Of a stretch of 64,000 nt of DNA, positions 47,254-56,204 are shown in pieces. The stretch is from contig NZ_FNGA01000001.1 in the NCBI RefSeq assembly GCF_900101105.1, forward strand, positions 372,001 through 436,000, in the 5' to 3' direction. The position numbers and the translations under genes are program-made. Numbering within the stretch: position 1 is the first letter of the stretch; the number at the start of each line of letters is the position of its first letter. Source of the DNA: Maridesulfovibrio ferrireducens (GTDB taxonomy: Bacteria > Desulfobacterota > Desulfovibrionia > Desulfovibrionales > Desulfovibrionaceae). The notes under the pieces were generated by a model. The model made no database searches. It was not told the DNA's origin and saw nothing but the letters and a program-made list of their open reading frames with translations.

Positions 47254-47892
47254 CTAGGGAGATATCCTCAGCCTACCATTCTTTGTTACTTCACTCGGTT
47301 TGCAATTTGTTTTGAAGTCATCGCAATTCCTGCCTTCTGCAAGCCTTTTGCTGCATCGAGAAAGAATTTTCTCATACTCCTCACAAGAAACCAACTCCCC
47401 TTTACACTCTTGTCCGGTCTTCATATCGATCCCTAAAGCATCAAACACGTCATAGGTATAATACGTTCTAGGCTTGATTTTAGAACAAGCGTTATCGACG
47501 ACTTCTAAAGCGGCTTTTTTAGCCAACTTACTGATACTTATACTCTTCTCATTAAATAAACTACCCTCAATATAATCCGAAGTAACAACCCCATCTTTAG
47601 TATGTAACGAAGCTCGCACAATGTCATATATGGTTCCATTAACGTCCACTTTATCAGGTTTTGTCGCTTCTCTTATTGCGGAAAACCGCGCGCCTGCTTC
47701 CGGCTTTAAGCTAAATTCAACAGCATAAATATATTGCTTAACGCTCGAGTCAACGAACGGAGGCTCTCTCATAATTTGCACAATATCTATACCTTCAATA
47801 TCTTCACACGAAATAAAAACATCTGCTCCGGCAAAACAAAACTCGTTAAAAACCAGTAATAAAGTTAGCGCGCATATGATATTTTTGATCAC
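47254..47892 (-). CDS. Secreted protein resembling the SecD first periplasmic domain
   Basis: 212 aa from a GTG (47890-47892) with AAGGG upstream. Signal peptide (NIICALTLLLVFNEFCFAG). The middle part, YAVEFSLKPEAGARFSAIRE followed by VNGTIYDIVRASLHTKDGVV and IEGSLFNEKSISISKLAKKA, follows the pattern of the SecD P1 head (F-x-L-T-P-E-G-A-x-R-F … G-x-F-s). Six or more cysteines in the C-terminal 60 residues suggest disulfides. It has none of SecD's membrane helices. Function unknown. Confidence 0.6.
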   Translation of the reverse strand: MIKNIICALTLLLVFNEFCFAGADVFISCEDIEGIDIVQIMREPPFVDSSVKQYIYAVEFSLKPEAGARFSAIREATKPDKVDVNGTIYDIVRASLHTKDGVVTSDYIEGSLFNEKSISISKLAKKAALEVVDNACSKIKPRTYYTYDVFDALGIDMKTGQECKGELVSCEEYEKILSRCSKRLAEGRNCDDFKTNCKPSEVTKNGRLRISP

Positions 47893-47954
47893 TTTTAACC
47901 CTTCTTAGAACGAAAAGAGCCCGCCTCAAAAGAGACTGGCTTGCAAACATGAAT

Positions 47955-48647
47955 CTAGTTTTCTTTTAATGTGTATAAAACAGAAGTTAAGCCAGAAACC
48001 GTTAACGACATATGAGTAAGACCTAAACCAGACACGAGCCTATAATTACTATTAACTGGCCCATCATCTAAATTCCCATAAGACTCGACGTAAATACTAC
48101 TACGTTTTTTGCCTCTGATAAACTCTTCTTGCTCATCTACAATATGACTCTTCATTTTAACATCTCCATCGGAGGTGCTTAAATATAAAAAACCCTTCCT
48201 GCTTTCTAGATCAAGTATGATAACAACTTTACCATGCCTGCTAAGGATTATTTTGCCAGCCTTCGCTTGTAGAGTGATATTATTAACAAGGTCTTCTTCG
48301 CCCCGCACAATGCGTACGATCTTTTCAGAAAGATTATTTTTTATAATATCCTCTTTCGTTACTTTACCAGGCAAAAGCCTCCTTCTATCTTCAATCGAGT
48401 AAACTTCTGATTCAGATACAGCTGTCGTCGTCCGTTTTATATCCACTCCATCGTCAACATCGAGAATAATCGTTTCACCAAGTGGTGGACCAAGAAAAAT
48501 GGATGCATCAACTGCGCGGGCAACAGTCACATTTGAAAACATCAAAAAAAGAATAAAGAAACAAACAAAAAAACTACTACAATTATATCGGACGACTCTC
48601 GCCAGTCCATGGATTAATCGTTGAAAATAATTCTTTATAAGGCTCAT
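47955..48647 (-). CDS. Secreted paralog E of the GPPLGETIILD family
   Basis: 230 aa from the ATG at 48645-48647; AAGGA is about ten bases upstream, and a GTG just before (48650) is possible. Long signal sequence (FFVCFFILFLMFSNVTVARA). Conserved blocks as in A: VDASIFLGPPLGETIILDV, YSIEDRRR, RIVRGEEDLVNNITLQ, FIRGKKRSSIYVESYG, RLVSGLGLTH, YTLKEN. Very similar to A over residues 50-230. Function unknown. Confidence 0.7.
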   Translation of the reverse strand: MSLIKNYFQRLIHGLARVVRYNCSSFFVCFFILFLMFSNVTVARAVDASIFLGPPLGETIILDVDDGVDIKRTTTAVSESEVYSIEDRRRLLPGKVTKEDIIKNNLSEKIVRIVRGEEDLVNNITLQAKAGKIILSRHGKVVIILDLESRKGFLYLSTSDGDVKMKSHIVDEQEEFIRGKKRSSIYVESYGNLDDGPVNSNYRLVSGLGLTHMSLTVSGLTSVLYTLKEN

Positions 48648-48725
48648 CACCTTCCATCCTTGGCTTTTAACATGACGGCACTTCTACATTATTCATAACA
48701 TCAGAACCGTGACCATATACCTATC

Positions 48726-48809
48726 TTAATCTTCCGTGTAAATCCGATCCGAAGGATTCAATCCTTCCCTTCTCTTCTTATGCAAAATAAAATCACGCTG
48801 TTTATTCAT
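48726..48809 (-). CDS. Possible 27-aa ORF
   Basis: ATG at 48807-48809 to TAA at 48726-48728, reading MNKQRDFILHKKRREGLNPS then DRIYTED. The composition is protein-like, highly charged. The ribosome site is weak. It may be a leader peptide, a gene fragment or chance. Confidence 0.2.
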   Translation of the reverse strand: MNKQRDFILHKKRREGLNPSDRIYTED

Positions 48810-48840
48810 AAAAAAATCCCATCATTAGGGTTAACAAACA

Positions 48841-48873
48841 AATTCTCTCAAAATCATTGATTCTGAGAGAATT
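48841..48873 (-). terminator. Terminator of the caspase gene
   Basis: Perfect 10-bp stem (48841-48850 with 48864-48873), followed on minus by a T-rich stretch. Confidence 0.65.
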
Positions 48874-48961
48874 CACCATTTCCACTAATAATAGGATAAT
48901 AAATACATGCGACAAAATCTGACAGGTTATGTCGTGATCTCAATCAACACATATCAAATTT

Positions 48962-49876
48962 TTAGTTCAGCAACATATCCAGTATTTGATCGTCCTTAGA
49001 TTTTTTAGGCTTAGCTGGTCTGGGGGCCGGAGTCGGAGCAGATTGACTCTGCGGAGGTTTGTTACTTTGCACAGTACTCGGTTGCGATTGAGTCTGAGCC
49101 GCCGCGCTTTTACCTGAGAAATAGAAATCGCCCACCAGTGATGAAGATTCCCACGGAGTCTGTTTACGGCTTGTATCTTTTATGACCCCGATACGGACTG
49201 TTTTAAAAAACTTCTCGATAGTTAGATTCTTTTTGCCCATATTTTTCACCATGTGTGAAACGTACGGGCTATTCGAACCTTTACCGTCAAGAGCGACCGT
49301 TCCCGGTGCGGTGGCAAAAGCTATGAAAGATCCGGTTGGAGCATCCATCTGGGCCAGACCATTTTGGGCAGACCTGAAACTGCGCTTAAATGGATTGTTC
49401 CGGCAAGCGTCAAGAATCACGATATTCATTCTGTTGCCAGCATCTTCCATTTTAGCCAGTACCCTTCCGGCATCGATGGCTTCATACTGAACATCAGCTT
49501 CGCCCTGAACTTTCATGCCGATGGGAACAAGATAGTTGCGCCCTTTAACCTGCAACCCATGTCCTGAAAAATAGAACAAGCCTACATCTTTTTTTGTAAG
49601 TTTACGGCCGAATTCATCTATAGCTCTCCCGATTTGAGCACGATTTCCGTTTTTCAACACCATCACTTCAAACCCGGATTTTTTGAGAGCATTGGACATT
49701 GCATTAATATCATTAATGGGATTTCTGAGCGGGCCGTTCTTGTAAGCAGCATTCCCCACAAGGAGGGCCAGTCTTGATTGAGCGTGTGAGGTTTGAGCTG
49801 AACCGAAGAACAGACAACAACCGGTTAGAAACACGAAGAAATAAAAATTAACTTTCGATAACAATAATTTTTTCAT
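48962..49876 (-). CDS. Secreted caspase-like (peptidase C14, metacaspase-type) protein
   Basis: 304 aa. A signal peptide (YFFVFLTGCCLFFGSAQTSH) is followed by a caspase p20-like domain: RLALLVGNAAYKNGPLRNPI, GFEVMVLKNG, catalytic His in LFYFSGHGLQ, catalytic Cys in NIVILDACRNNPF. The last 60 residues are a Q/P/S/A-rich tail, then KKSKDDQILDMLLN. Export to the periplasm makes it different from cytoplasmic metacaspases. GGGGAGA precedes the ATG. Proteolytic activity is predicted, target unknown. Confidence 0.88.
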   Translation of the reverse strand: MKKLLLSKVNFYFFVFLTGCCLFFGSAQTSHAQSRLALLVGNAAYKNGPLRNPINDINAMSNALKKSGFEVMVLKNGNRAQIGRAIDEFGRKLTKKDVGLFYFSGHGLQVKGRNYLVPIGMKVQGEADVQYEAIDAGRVLAKMEDAGNRMNIVILDACRNNPFKRSFRSAQNGLAQMDAPTGSFIAFATAPGTVALDGKGSNSPYVSHMVKNMGKKNLTIEKFFKTVRIGVIKDTSRKQTPWESSSLVGDFYFSGKSAAAQTQSQPSTVQSNKPPQSQSAPTPAPRPAKPKKSKDDQILDMLLN

Positions 49877-49918
49877 ATATCTCCCCTCACAGAGCTAAAA
49901 ATAAATACTACCCCTAAC

Positions 49919-50389
49919 TTACATTATCACCTGTTGAAATGACATCATAAACGCTCCGCCGAACAATAACGAAACAACAAATATCCATGCCGGTTGCAGG
50001 AAAAAACAAAGAATTCCCACGATTTTAACCCAGCCATGCACCCCGCCAGTCTCTTCTAAAATCATGCGGGTATTCTGCCCCGGATATGTAGACATTACCG
50101 CATAAGCCTTAGCAGTGCTATCCCTGTAATATAAAAAGTACGCACTAAGCCCATATCCGAATTGAGCGATTAAATTACCGAAAGGCAAAAATCCTAATAA
50201 AAATGTGACAAATGCCCAAAAATACATTTTACGGTATAAGAACCACCAGAAACCGAACAAAAACGCCGGCCAGTGCCAAGTGGCTGTAAATCCGTCACGC
50301 AGGGATTGGAATTTGGCAAAATTAAATAAATATTTTCCTGCATTAGGCCCAATAAAACTTGCATAATCATCAGTAGTTATCATGTTCAT
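49919..50389 (-). CDS. DUF2628 membrane protein
   Basis: 156 aa. WHWPAFLFGFWWFLYRKMYF is the DUF2628 hallmark, with three or four transmembrane segments after a short cytoplasmic start. Function unknown. GGAGAA precedes the ATG. It lies 42 bases upstream of the caspase gene on the same strand and is probably cotranscribed. Confidence 0.85.
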   Translation of the reverse strand: MNMITTDDYASFIGPNAGKYLFNFAKFQSLRDGFTATWHWPAFLFGFWWFLYRKMYFWAFVTFLLGFLPFGNLIAQFGYGLSAYFLYYRDSTAKAYAVMSTYPGQNTRMILEETGGVHGWVKIVGILCFFLQPAWIFVVSLLFGGAFMMSFQQVIM

Positions 50390-50627
50390 AATATATTCTC
50401 CGGTAATTTTCAGGACAGTCTAAATTTTTAATCTATATTTTAACATCATCCGGTTAATGCCGCACGCAGAAAAAATTGGCAACACCAGTATACATAAAAA
50501 TCCCGCAGAGCCTGCTTTTTTTGACATTCGCACCATATTGGACTAACGAGATTTGGTTCCACGCCCCGAACCGGGATCGGGCCGGTTTTATTCCCAATTA
50601 CCCCGAAAATCCGCAAAGAGAAGAATT

Positions 50628-51860
50628 ATGGCAAAAATACAAAAAATTAAAGGTGTTGCAGACCTTTTCCCTGAAGAAAGCGCAAAATATGCCTTCATGG
50701 AAAAAACAGCCAGAGACGTTTTTTCAAGTTACGGTTTCGGAGAACTGAGAACTCCAATTCTCGAAAAAACCGAGCTGTTCTGCCGCTCCATCGGTGAAGA
50801 AACCGATGTTGTGCAAAAAGAAATGTATACTTTTCCTGACCGCAAAGGCCGTTCGCTCACCATGCGTCCTGAAGCCACCGCAGGTGTTGTCCGCGCATAT
50901 GTTGAAAATAAAATTTATCAGCCGGGCAAAGTAAGCAAATTATTCACTGTCGGCCCCATGTTCCGATATGAAAGGCCTCAGGCTGGACGCATGCGCCAGT
51001 TTCATCAGATAAATGCAGAAGTTTTCGGAGCCAGCCAACCTCAGGCTGATGCGGAAGTCCTTCTCATGCTCTCAACTTTTCTCAGCAGAATCGGCCTTAG
51101 CAAACTTTCTTTCGAGCTGAACTCACTTGGCTGCCCTGAATGCAGACCCGTTTTCAGAAAAGCCCTTGATGATTATTTCAGCGGAGTGGATCAGGATAAA
51201 TTATGTGAAGACTGCACCCGTCGCGTCAAAACCAATCCACTCAGAGTTCTGGACTGCAAAAGCAAAGGTTGCAAAGAGCTTACAAAAGACGCTCCATCCA
51301 TCCCGGATCACCTTTGCGGAGATTGCCGTGATCACTTTGATGCGGTAATTGCTCTTATTAATGAAGCGGGACTGGATTACACTCTGAATCCACGACTCGT
51401 TCGCGGTCTCGACTATTACCAGAGAACAACTTTTGAAGTAACTTCCGGCGACATCGGCGCACAGACTGCGGTTGCTGGCGGCGGAAGATATGACGGACTG
51501 GTCCACAGTCTCGGCGGAGCACAGGTTCCGGGAATAGGATTTGCCTGCGGAATGGAAAGACTGGCTATGCTGCTGGACGGAGAATTTCAGGAAAAACTTG
51601 ATTTCTACATAGCTCTCGTTGATCAGAGAGCGGCCGGAGATGCCTTGATTTTTGCAGAAAAACTGCGCAAATCAGGACTCAAAGGAGAAGCGGCATTTGT
51701 CGCCACCAGTATGAAAAGTCAATTACGTCAGGCAAACAAGCTTGCTGTAAAGAAATGTTTTATATTCGGAACGGACGAAGTTGAGAACGGAACGGTCACA
51801 GTCAAAGACATGATCGAAGGCGGACAGGAATCCCTGCCGCGTGATGAATATTTCAAATAA
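50628..51860 (+). CDS. hisS: Histidyl-tRNA synthetase
   Basis: 410 aa from the ATG at 50628 with AGAGAAGAA upstream; the frame from 50553 adds 25 unconserved residues. Class II motifs: KIKGVADLFPEESAKYAFME, FRYERPQAGRMRQFHQINAE (motif 2), the histidine loops LVRGLDYYQRTTFEV and GGGRYDGLV, and GIGFACGMERLAML (motif 3). Four cysteine pairs in the insertion (SLGCPECR, LCEDCTRR, CKSKGC, LCGDC) suggest a zinc site. Followed by aspS 19 bases later. Confidence 0.96.
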   Translation: MAKIQKIKGVADLFPEESAKYAFMEKTARDVFSSYGFGELRTPILEKTELFCRSIGEETDVVQKEMYTFPDRKGRSLTMRPEATAGVVRAYVENKIYQPGKVSKLFTVGPMFRYERPQAGRMRQFHQINAEVFGASQPQADAEVLLMLSTFLSRIGLSKLSFELNSLGCPECRPVFRKALDDYFSGVDQDKLCEDCTRRVKTNPLRVLDCKSKGCKELTKDAPSIPDHLCGDCRDHFDAVIALINEAGLDYTLNPRLVRGLDYYQRTTFEVTSGDIGAQTAVAGGGRYDGLVHSLGGAQVPGIGFACGMERLAMLLDGEFQEKLDFYIALVDQRAAGDALIFAEKLRKSGLKGEAAFVATSMKSQLRQANKLAVKKCFIFGTDEVENGTVTVKDMIEGGQESLPRDEYFK

Positions 51861-51879
51861 AATCCCGGGAGAGACTACC

Positions 51880-53703
51880 ATGTCTGAACAAAATGAAGAA
51901 CGCAGTTACGACGAATACCGAGTGATTGAAGACCTTGGCGGCTGGAAAAGAACTCACAATTGTAATGAAGTAACCGCAAAAAACCTCGGCGAAGAAGTCC
52001 TGCTCATGGGCTGGGTTCAATTTCGCCGCGATCACGGCGGCCTTATTTTCATCGACTTGCGTGACCGTGAAGGTCTCACACAGGTTGTTTTCAGCCCCGA
52101 GCACAACACTGATGTTCACGAACGCGCTCACGCTATCCGTTCAGAATACGTTGTTGCTATCAAGGGTAAGGTCAGAGCCCGTCCCGACGGCATGATCAAC
52201 AAAGGTCTGACAACAGGTGAAATTGAAATCATCGTTGACGAATGGAAGCTTCTTAATACTTCTGAAACTCCTCCTTTCGCCATTGAGGACCGTACAGACG
52301 CGGCTGAACAGCTTCGTCTCAAATATCGCTTTCTGGACTTGCGCCGCCCTATCCTTGCCAAGAACTTTATCTTGCGCAACAAAGCCGCACAGTCAGTTCG
52401 CCGCTTCCTTGACGGACTTGGATTCCTCGAAGTTGAGACTCCTGTTCTCACCAAGAGTACTCCTGAAGGAGCACGTGACTTTCTAGTCCCGAGCCGCATG
52501 AACAACGGTGATTTTTACGCTCTGCCACAGTCTCCACAGCTCTTTAAACAGATGCTCATGGTTTCCGGCCTCGACCGTTATTTCCAGATCGTTAAATGTT
52601 TCAGAGATGAAGATCTCCGCGCAGACCGTCAGCCTGAATTCACTCAGATTGATATTGAAATGAGCTTCACTGACGAAGAAACAATCATGGGCATGGCTGA
52701 AAACATGATCCGCACAGTTTTCACCGAAACCATTGAAAAAGAGCTCCCTTCTGCTTTCCCACGTATGACCTATGCTGACGCAATGCGCGATTACGGTGTG
52801 GACAAACCTGATGTACGTTTTGAACTGAAACACCTCGAAGCTACTCAGATTTTTAAAGGATCTGATTTCAAAGTTTTTGCTAAATCTGAACTGATCAAAG
52901 TTCTGCGTGTTCCAAACGGGGCACAGCTCAGCCGTAAAGAAATCGACGAATACACTAAGTTTGTTGAAATCTACGGTTCCAAAGGACTTGCATGGATTAA
53001 AGTTAAAGAAAATGGCGAATGGCAGTCTCCGATTGTTAAATTTTTCAACGAAGAAGAAATTGCAAAGCTTTCTGAACTTACCAAAGCAGAAGCCGGAGAT
53101 ATTCTTTTCTTCCAGGCCGGATCAACTGATATCGTAAATGCTGCGCTTGGAGCACTTAGAATTAAGATCGGTGAAAGATTGGAGCTTATTGATGAGAGCG
53201 CATATGCTCCATTATGGATTACCGACTTCCCGCTGCTTGAGTACAACCCTGATGAAAAACGCTACGTTGCTAGACATCATCCTTTCACCTCTCCGCAGGT
53301 TGGACAGATGGATACCATCAGCGAAAACCCAGGAGAAGCTCTTGCCCGTGCATATGACCTCGTAATTAACGGTTACGAAATAGGTGGCGGTTCCATCCGT
53401 ATCCATACCCCTGAAATGCAGCAGAAAATGTTTTCAGCTCTCGGTATTGGCGAAGAAGAAGCCCGTTCCAAATTCGGATTCCTCATGGACGCCCTTAAAT
53501 TCGGAGCACCGCCTCACGGAGGCATTGCCTTTGGTCTGGATAGACTTATTATGATACTATGCGGAGCCAAATCCATCAGAGACGTTATAGCCTTCCCTAA
53601 AACTCAGAAGGCTACCTGTCTGATGACTGAAGCTCCTTCAGCCGTTGCAAGCACTCAGCTTCGCGACCTTGGAATCAGACTCCGCGAAAAGAAAGAAGCT
53701 TAA
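51880..53703 (+). CDS. aspS: Aspartyl-tRNA synthetase
   Basis: 607 aa from the ATG at 51880 with GGGAGAG upstream. An OB anticodon domain (VLLMGWVQFRRDHGGLIFID), class II core (FRDEDLRADRQPEFTQIDIE), the bacterial GAD insertion, and the motif 3 segment FGAPPHGGIAFGLDRLIMIL. Organised with hisS as in many bacteria. It may be the non-discriminating form, which cannot be judged here. Confidence 0.97.
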   Translation: MSEQNEERSYDEYRVIEDLGGWKRTHNCNEVTAKNLGEEVLLMGWVQFRRDHGGLIFIDLRDREGLTQVVFSPEHNTDVHERAHAIRSEYVVAIKGKVRARPDGMINKGLTTGEIEIIVDEWKLLNTSETPPFAIEDRTDAAEQLRLKYRFLDLRRPILAKNFILRNKAAQSVRRFLDGLGFLEVETPVLTKSTPEGARDFLVPSRMNNGDFYALPQSPQLFKQMLMVSGLDRYFQIVKCFRDEDLRADRQPEFTQIDIEMSFTDEETIMGMAENMIRTVFTETIEKELPSAFPRMTYADAMRDYGVDKPDVRFELKHLEATQIFKGSDFKVFAKSELIKVLRVPNGAQLSRKEIDEYTKFVEIYGSKGLAWIKVKENGEWQSPIVKFFNEEEIAKLSELTKAEAGDILFFQAGSTDIVNAALGALRIKIGERLELIDESAYAPLWITDFPLLEYNPDEKRYVARHHPFTSPQVGQMDTISENPGEALARAYDLVINGYEIGGGSIRIHTPEMQQKMFSALGIGEEEARSKFGFLMDALKFGAPPHGGIAFGLDRLIMILCGAKSIRDVIAFPKTQKATCLMTEAPSAVASTQLRDLGIRLREKKEA

Positions 53704-53742
53704 ACCAAGAGCCTCTTTACAAGTCAAACGATAAAAAGATAA

Positions 53743-53795
53743 CATTCCGGTCTGCATAGAGCAGGCCGGAATGACTACGTCGCGATAAAAGCGAC
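53743..53795 (+). promoter_or_regulatory. Two hairpins upstream of def
   Basis: A 13-bp stem (53743-53755 with 53761-53773), with its single imperfect pair being U-G on the plus strand, then a 5-bp stem (53779-53783 with 53791-53795). No T run follows. They may be an aspS 3' structure or a def leader. Confidence 0.4.
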
Positions 53796-53867
53796 TGTAA
53801 GACTTTAATAATTACGGAAATCCTAAACACCTTGTGTACAGAATTTCCAAGGAAAATCTCAAGTACT

Positions 53868-54389
53868 ATGAAACTCGGTATTCTCAAATATCCTGATCCT
53901 AATCTTGCAGATCCATGCGCCGTTGTAGAAAAGATTACTCCTGAGCTTAAAGTGCTCATCGATAACATGGTTGAAACCATGTACGAAGATGACGGAGTCG
54001 GTCTCGCAGCGCCGCAGATCGGAGAAAAGCTCCGCCTGATAGTAATTGACCCTTCAGGCCCTAAAAACAGGGAAGATCTGCAGATAATTATCAACCCTCA
54101 AATCATTGACAGCGAAGGAAAAGTAGATTCCGAAGAAAGCTGTCTGTCCTGTCCTTCTTTCAGTTGCGTCATCAAACGCAGCGAAAAAGTTACTGTGACC
54201 GGAATGGATGAAAACGGGAAAGATATCAGAATTGAAGCAGACGACTTTCTGGCAATCGTTCTTCAGCACGAATTAGATCACCTTGACGGAACTCTCATAG
54301 TAAACAGAGTGGGCCGTCTTAAAAAAGCAATGTACGATAAGAAGATCAAAAAATGGCAGCAACAAGAGAAGAACCACGCTGGAAAATAG
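53868..54389 (+). CDS. def: Peptide deformylase
   Basis: 173 aa from the ATG at 53868 with AAGGAA upstream; the earlier frame at 53832 adds 12 residues. Motifs GVGLAAPQIG and QHELDHLDG are normal. The metal motif EGCLS appears as EESCLSCPSF, with serine in place of glycine beside the metal cysteine. It removes N-terminal formyl groups. Overlaps fmt by 37 bases. Confidence 0.95.
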   Translation: MKLGILKYPDPNLADPCAVVEKITPELKVLIDNMVETMYEDDGVGLAAPQIGEKLRLIVIDPSGPKNREDLQIIINPQIIDSEGKVDSEESCLSCPSFSCVIKRSEKVTVTGMDENGKDIRIEADDFLAIVLQHELDHLDGTLIVNRVGRLKKAMYDKKIKKWQQQEKNHAGK

Positions 54390-55366
54390 TTTTCATGGGC
54401 ACTCCGGACTTCGCGTCCACCATTCTTGAATACCTTCAGGAGTGGGACGATTGCGAAGTAATCGGAGCTTATACCCAGCCTGACCGCCCTTGCGGAAGAG
54501 GCCACAAACTTAAGCCTTCCCCTGTGAAAGAAGTAGCTCTGAAACATGACATCCCTGTGTTTCAACCGCTCAATTTCAAGGACAAGACTGATATTGAACA
54601 GCTGCGTTCACTAAAGCCGGACTTCCTTGTTGTGGCTGCGTATGGCCTGATTCTTCCTCAGGAAGTTTTGGATATACCTACGGTATTGCCCATCAATGTA
54701 CACGGCTCTCTGCTTCCCAAATACCGTGGAGCCGCTCCTATTCAGCGCAGCATCCAGAACGGTGACGTCGCAACAGGCATCACCATCATGAAAATGGAAG
54801 CAGGGCTTGATACCGGCCCCATGCTGCTCCAGCAAGCGTTAGGAATTGCGTGGAACGACCACGCCGGAAAAATCCATGACGAACTGGCTGCAATGGGCGG
54901 ACCGCTGATAATGGAAACGATTCTTCGTTATCATAGCGGCAAATTAGCTATAATAAAACAGGATGATGAAATCGCCACTTACGCCGCCAAGCTTACAAAA
55001 GAAGACGGATTGATAGACTGGAATAAAAGTGCAAAGGATGTGCATAATCAGATCCGCGCAATGCACCCGTCACCCGGTGCTTATTTCTTCTGGCAGGCCG
55101 AAAGCGACAAAGAACCGGTTCGTCTGGTCATCACTCCCGGCAAAATAAGCGATAAAGAAACCGTAGACACTACTCCGGGAACAATCCTCGGTGAAGATGA
55201 CGGTTTTCTGGAAATAGCCTGTAAAGATAAAATATACCTTGCAGAAAAGGTAAAACCGGCTGGCAAAAAAGCCATGGACGGACGTGCTTTCATGTGTGGA
55301 TATATGAGCAAATTACATACACAACCAACTAGTACGGATGGACAGACATCCGGTTCGGATTGCTAA
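54353..55366 (+). CDS. fmt: Methionyl-tRNA formyltransferase
   Basis: 337 aa. WKIVFMGTPDFASTILEYL near the start, and the catalytic segment INVHGSLLPKYRGAAPIQRS. GLDTGPMLLQQ and the C-terminal OB domain follow. It formylates initiator Met-tRNA. The ATG lies within the end of def, a normal coupled arrangement. Confidence 0.97.
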   Translation: MAATREEPRWKIVFMGTPDFASTILEYLQEWDDCEVIGAYTQPDRPCGRGHKLKPSPVKEVALKHDIPVFQPLNFKDKTDIEQLRSLKPDFLVVAAYGLILPQEVLDIPTVLPINVHGSLLPKYRGAAPIQRSIQNGDVATGITIMKMEAGLDTGPMLLQQALGIAWNDHAGKIHDELAAMGGPLIMETILRYHSGKLAIIKQDDEIATYAAKLTKEDGLIDWNKSAKDVHNQIRAMHPSPGAYFFWQAESDKEPVRLVITPGKISDKETVDTTPGTILGEDDGFLEIACKDKIYLAEKVKPAGKKAMDGRAFMCGYMSKLHTQPTSTDGQTSGSDC

Positions 55367-56187
55367 AAGTGAGTGTCGAGAAAGATTCTAAAAAACGCTT
55401 GTTCATCGGCCTGATTACCGGCACATGCATTCTGCTCTGCCTGTTTTTAGCTTCGTTGTGGTATGTGCCGTATGTCGGCATTTCCGCCTTCGGTTCATGG
55501 GCTTCATGGATATTAGGTGTAATCGTTACAATTCTCATATTGCTCGTCGGATGGGCCTATCTGGCTCTACTCGCGAATGTGGTTCTTGGAAAAACTTTCC
55601 CTTTTTCCACTAAAGCACGGGGCCTTACGATTAAACTTTTTCTGCCGCTTATGACCATACTGGGTAGAGTCTTCGGCCTCTCCAAGCGTAAAATAAGAGC
55701 ATCCTTTATCAAGGTTAACAACGAACTGGTTCAGTCAAAAGCCGGAACCTGCGACCCTGATAAAATATTAATGCTAACTCCGCACTGCCTGCAAAACAGC
55801 CGTTGCGACATGCGCCTTACTTATGATGTGGACAACTGCAAGCGTTGCGGACTTTGCACCATCAAAGGGCTTCTTGAACTTCGCGATAAATACGGTGCCC
55901 ATTTCGCTGTAGCAACCGGCGGAACCATCGCAAGGCGTATAGTTGTCCAGAAAAGACCGAAACTGATTATAGCGATTGCCTGTGAACGGGATCTTGCCAG
56001 CGGAATTCAGGACACTTATCCGCTGCCGGTGTTCGGAGTTCTTAATGAACGTCCACACGGGCCTTGCCTTGACACACAAGTATCTCTTATAGCAGTTGAA
56101 AATGCACTGCGAAAATTTATTAAAGCTGAAAAATTACCTGTCGACGCAGAAAAAAATGTCGGCATGACACCCCTTAGCGGCCTCTAA
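55360..56187 (+). CDS. DUF116 membrane protein
   Basis: 275 aa. Two N-terminal transmembrane segments (LFIGLITGTCILLCLFLASL and a second at about residues 45-75), then a DUF116 domain with cysteines in LTPHCLQNSRCDMRL and NCKRCGLCTIKGLLEL that may bind a metal or Fe-S centre. It starts at TTG 55360 (overlapping fmt) or GTG 55369. Function unknown; DUF116 is commonly found between fmt and rsmB in deltaproteobacteria and clostridia. Confidence 0.85.
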   Translation: MLKVSVEKDSKKRLFIGLITGTCILLCLFLASLWYVPYVGISAFGSWASWILGVIVTILILLVGWAYLALLANVVLGKTFPFSTKARGLTIKLFLPLMTILGRVFGLSKRKIRASFIKVNNELVQSKAGTCDPDKILMLTPHCLQNSRCDMRLTYDVDNCKRCGLCTIKGLLELRDKYGAHFAVATGGTIARRIVVQKRPKLIIAIACERDLASGIQDTYPLPVFGVLNERPHGPCLDTQVSLIAVENALRKFIKAEKLPVDAEKNVGMTPLSGL

Positions 56188-56204
56188 AAAACGGAATCTA
56201 TCAG

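Larger units (their letters stand above)
48651..48961. other. Intergenic region between the paralog array and the caspase gene
   Basis: 311 bases, holding a terminator hairpin for the caspase gene (48841-48873) and a possible 27-codon ORF on minus (48726-48809). Otherwise nothing recognised. Confidence 0.5.

Noticed and set aside
44922-50389. Prophage or insertion element as the source of the accessory block
   Set aside because: No integrase, transposase, att repeats or phage structural genes were seen; local duplication explains the repeats better.
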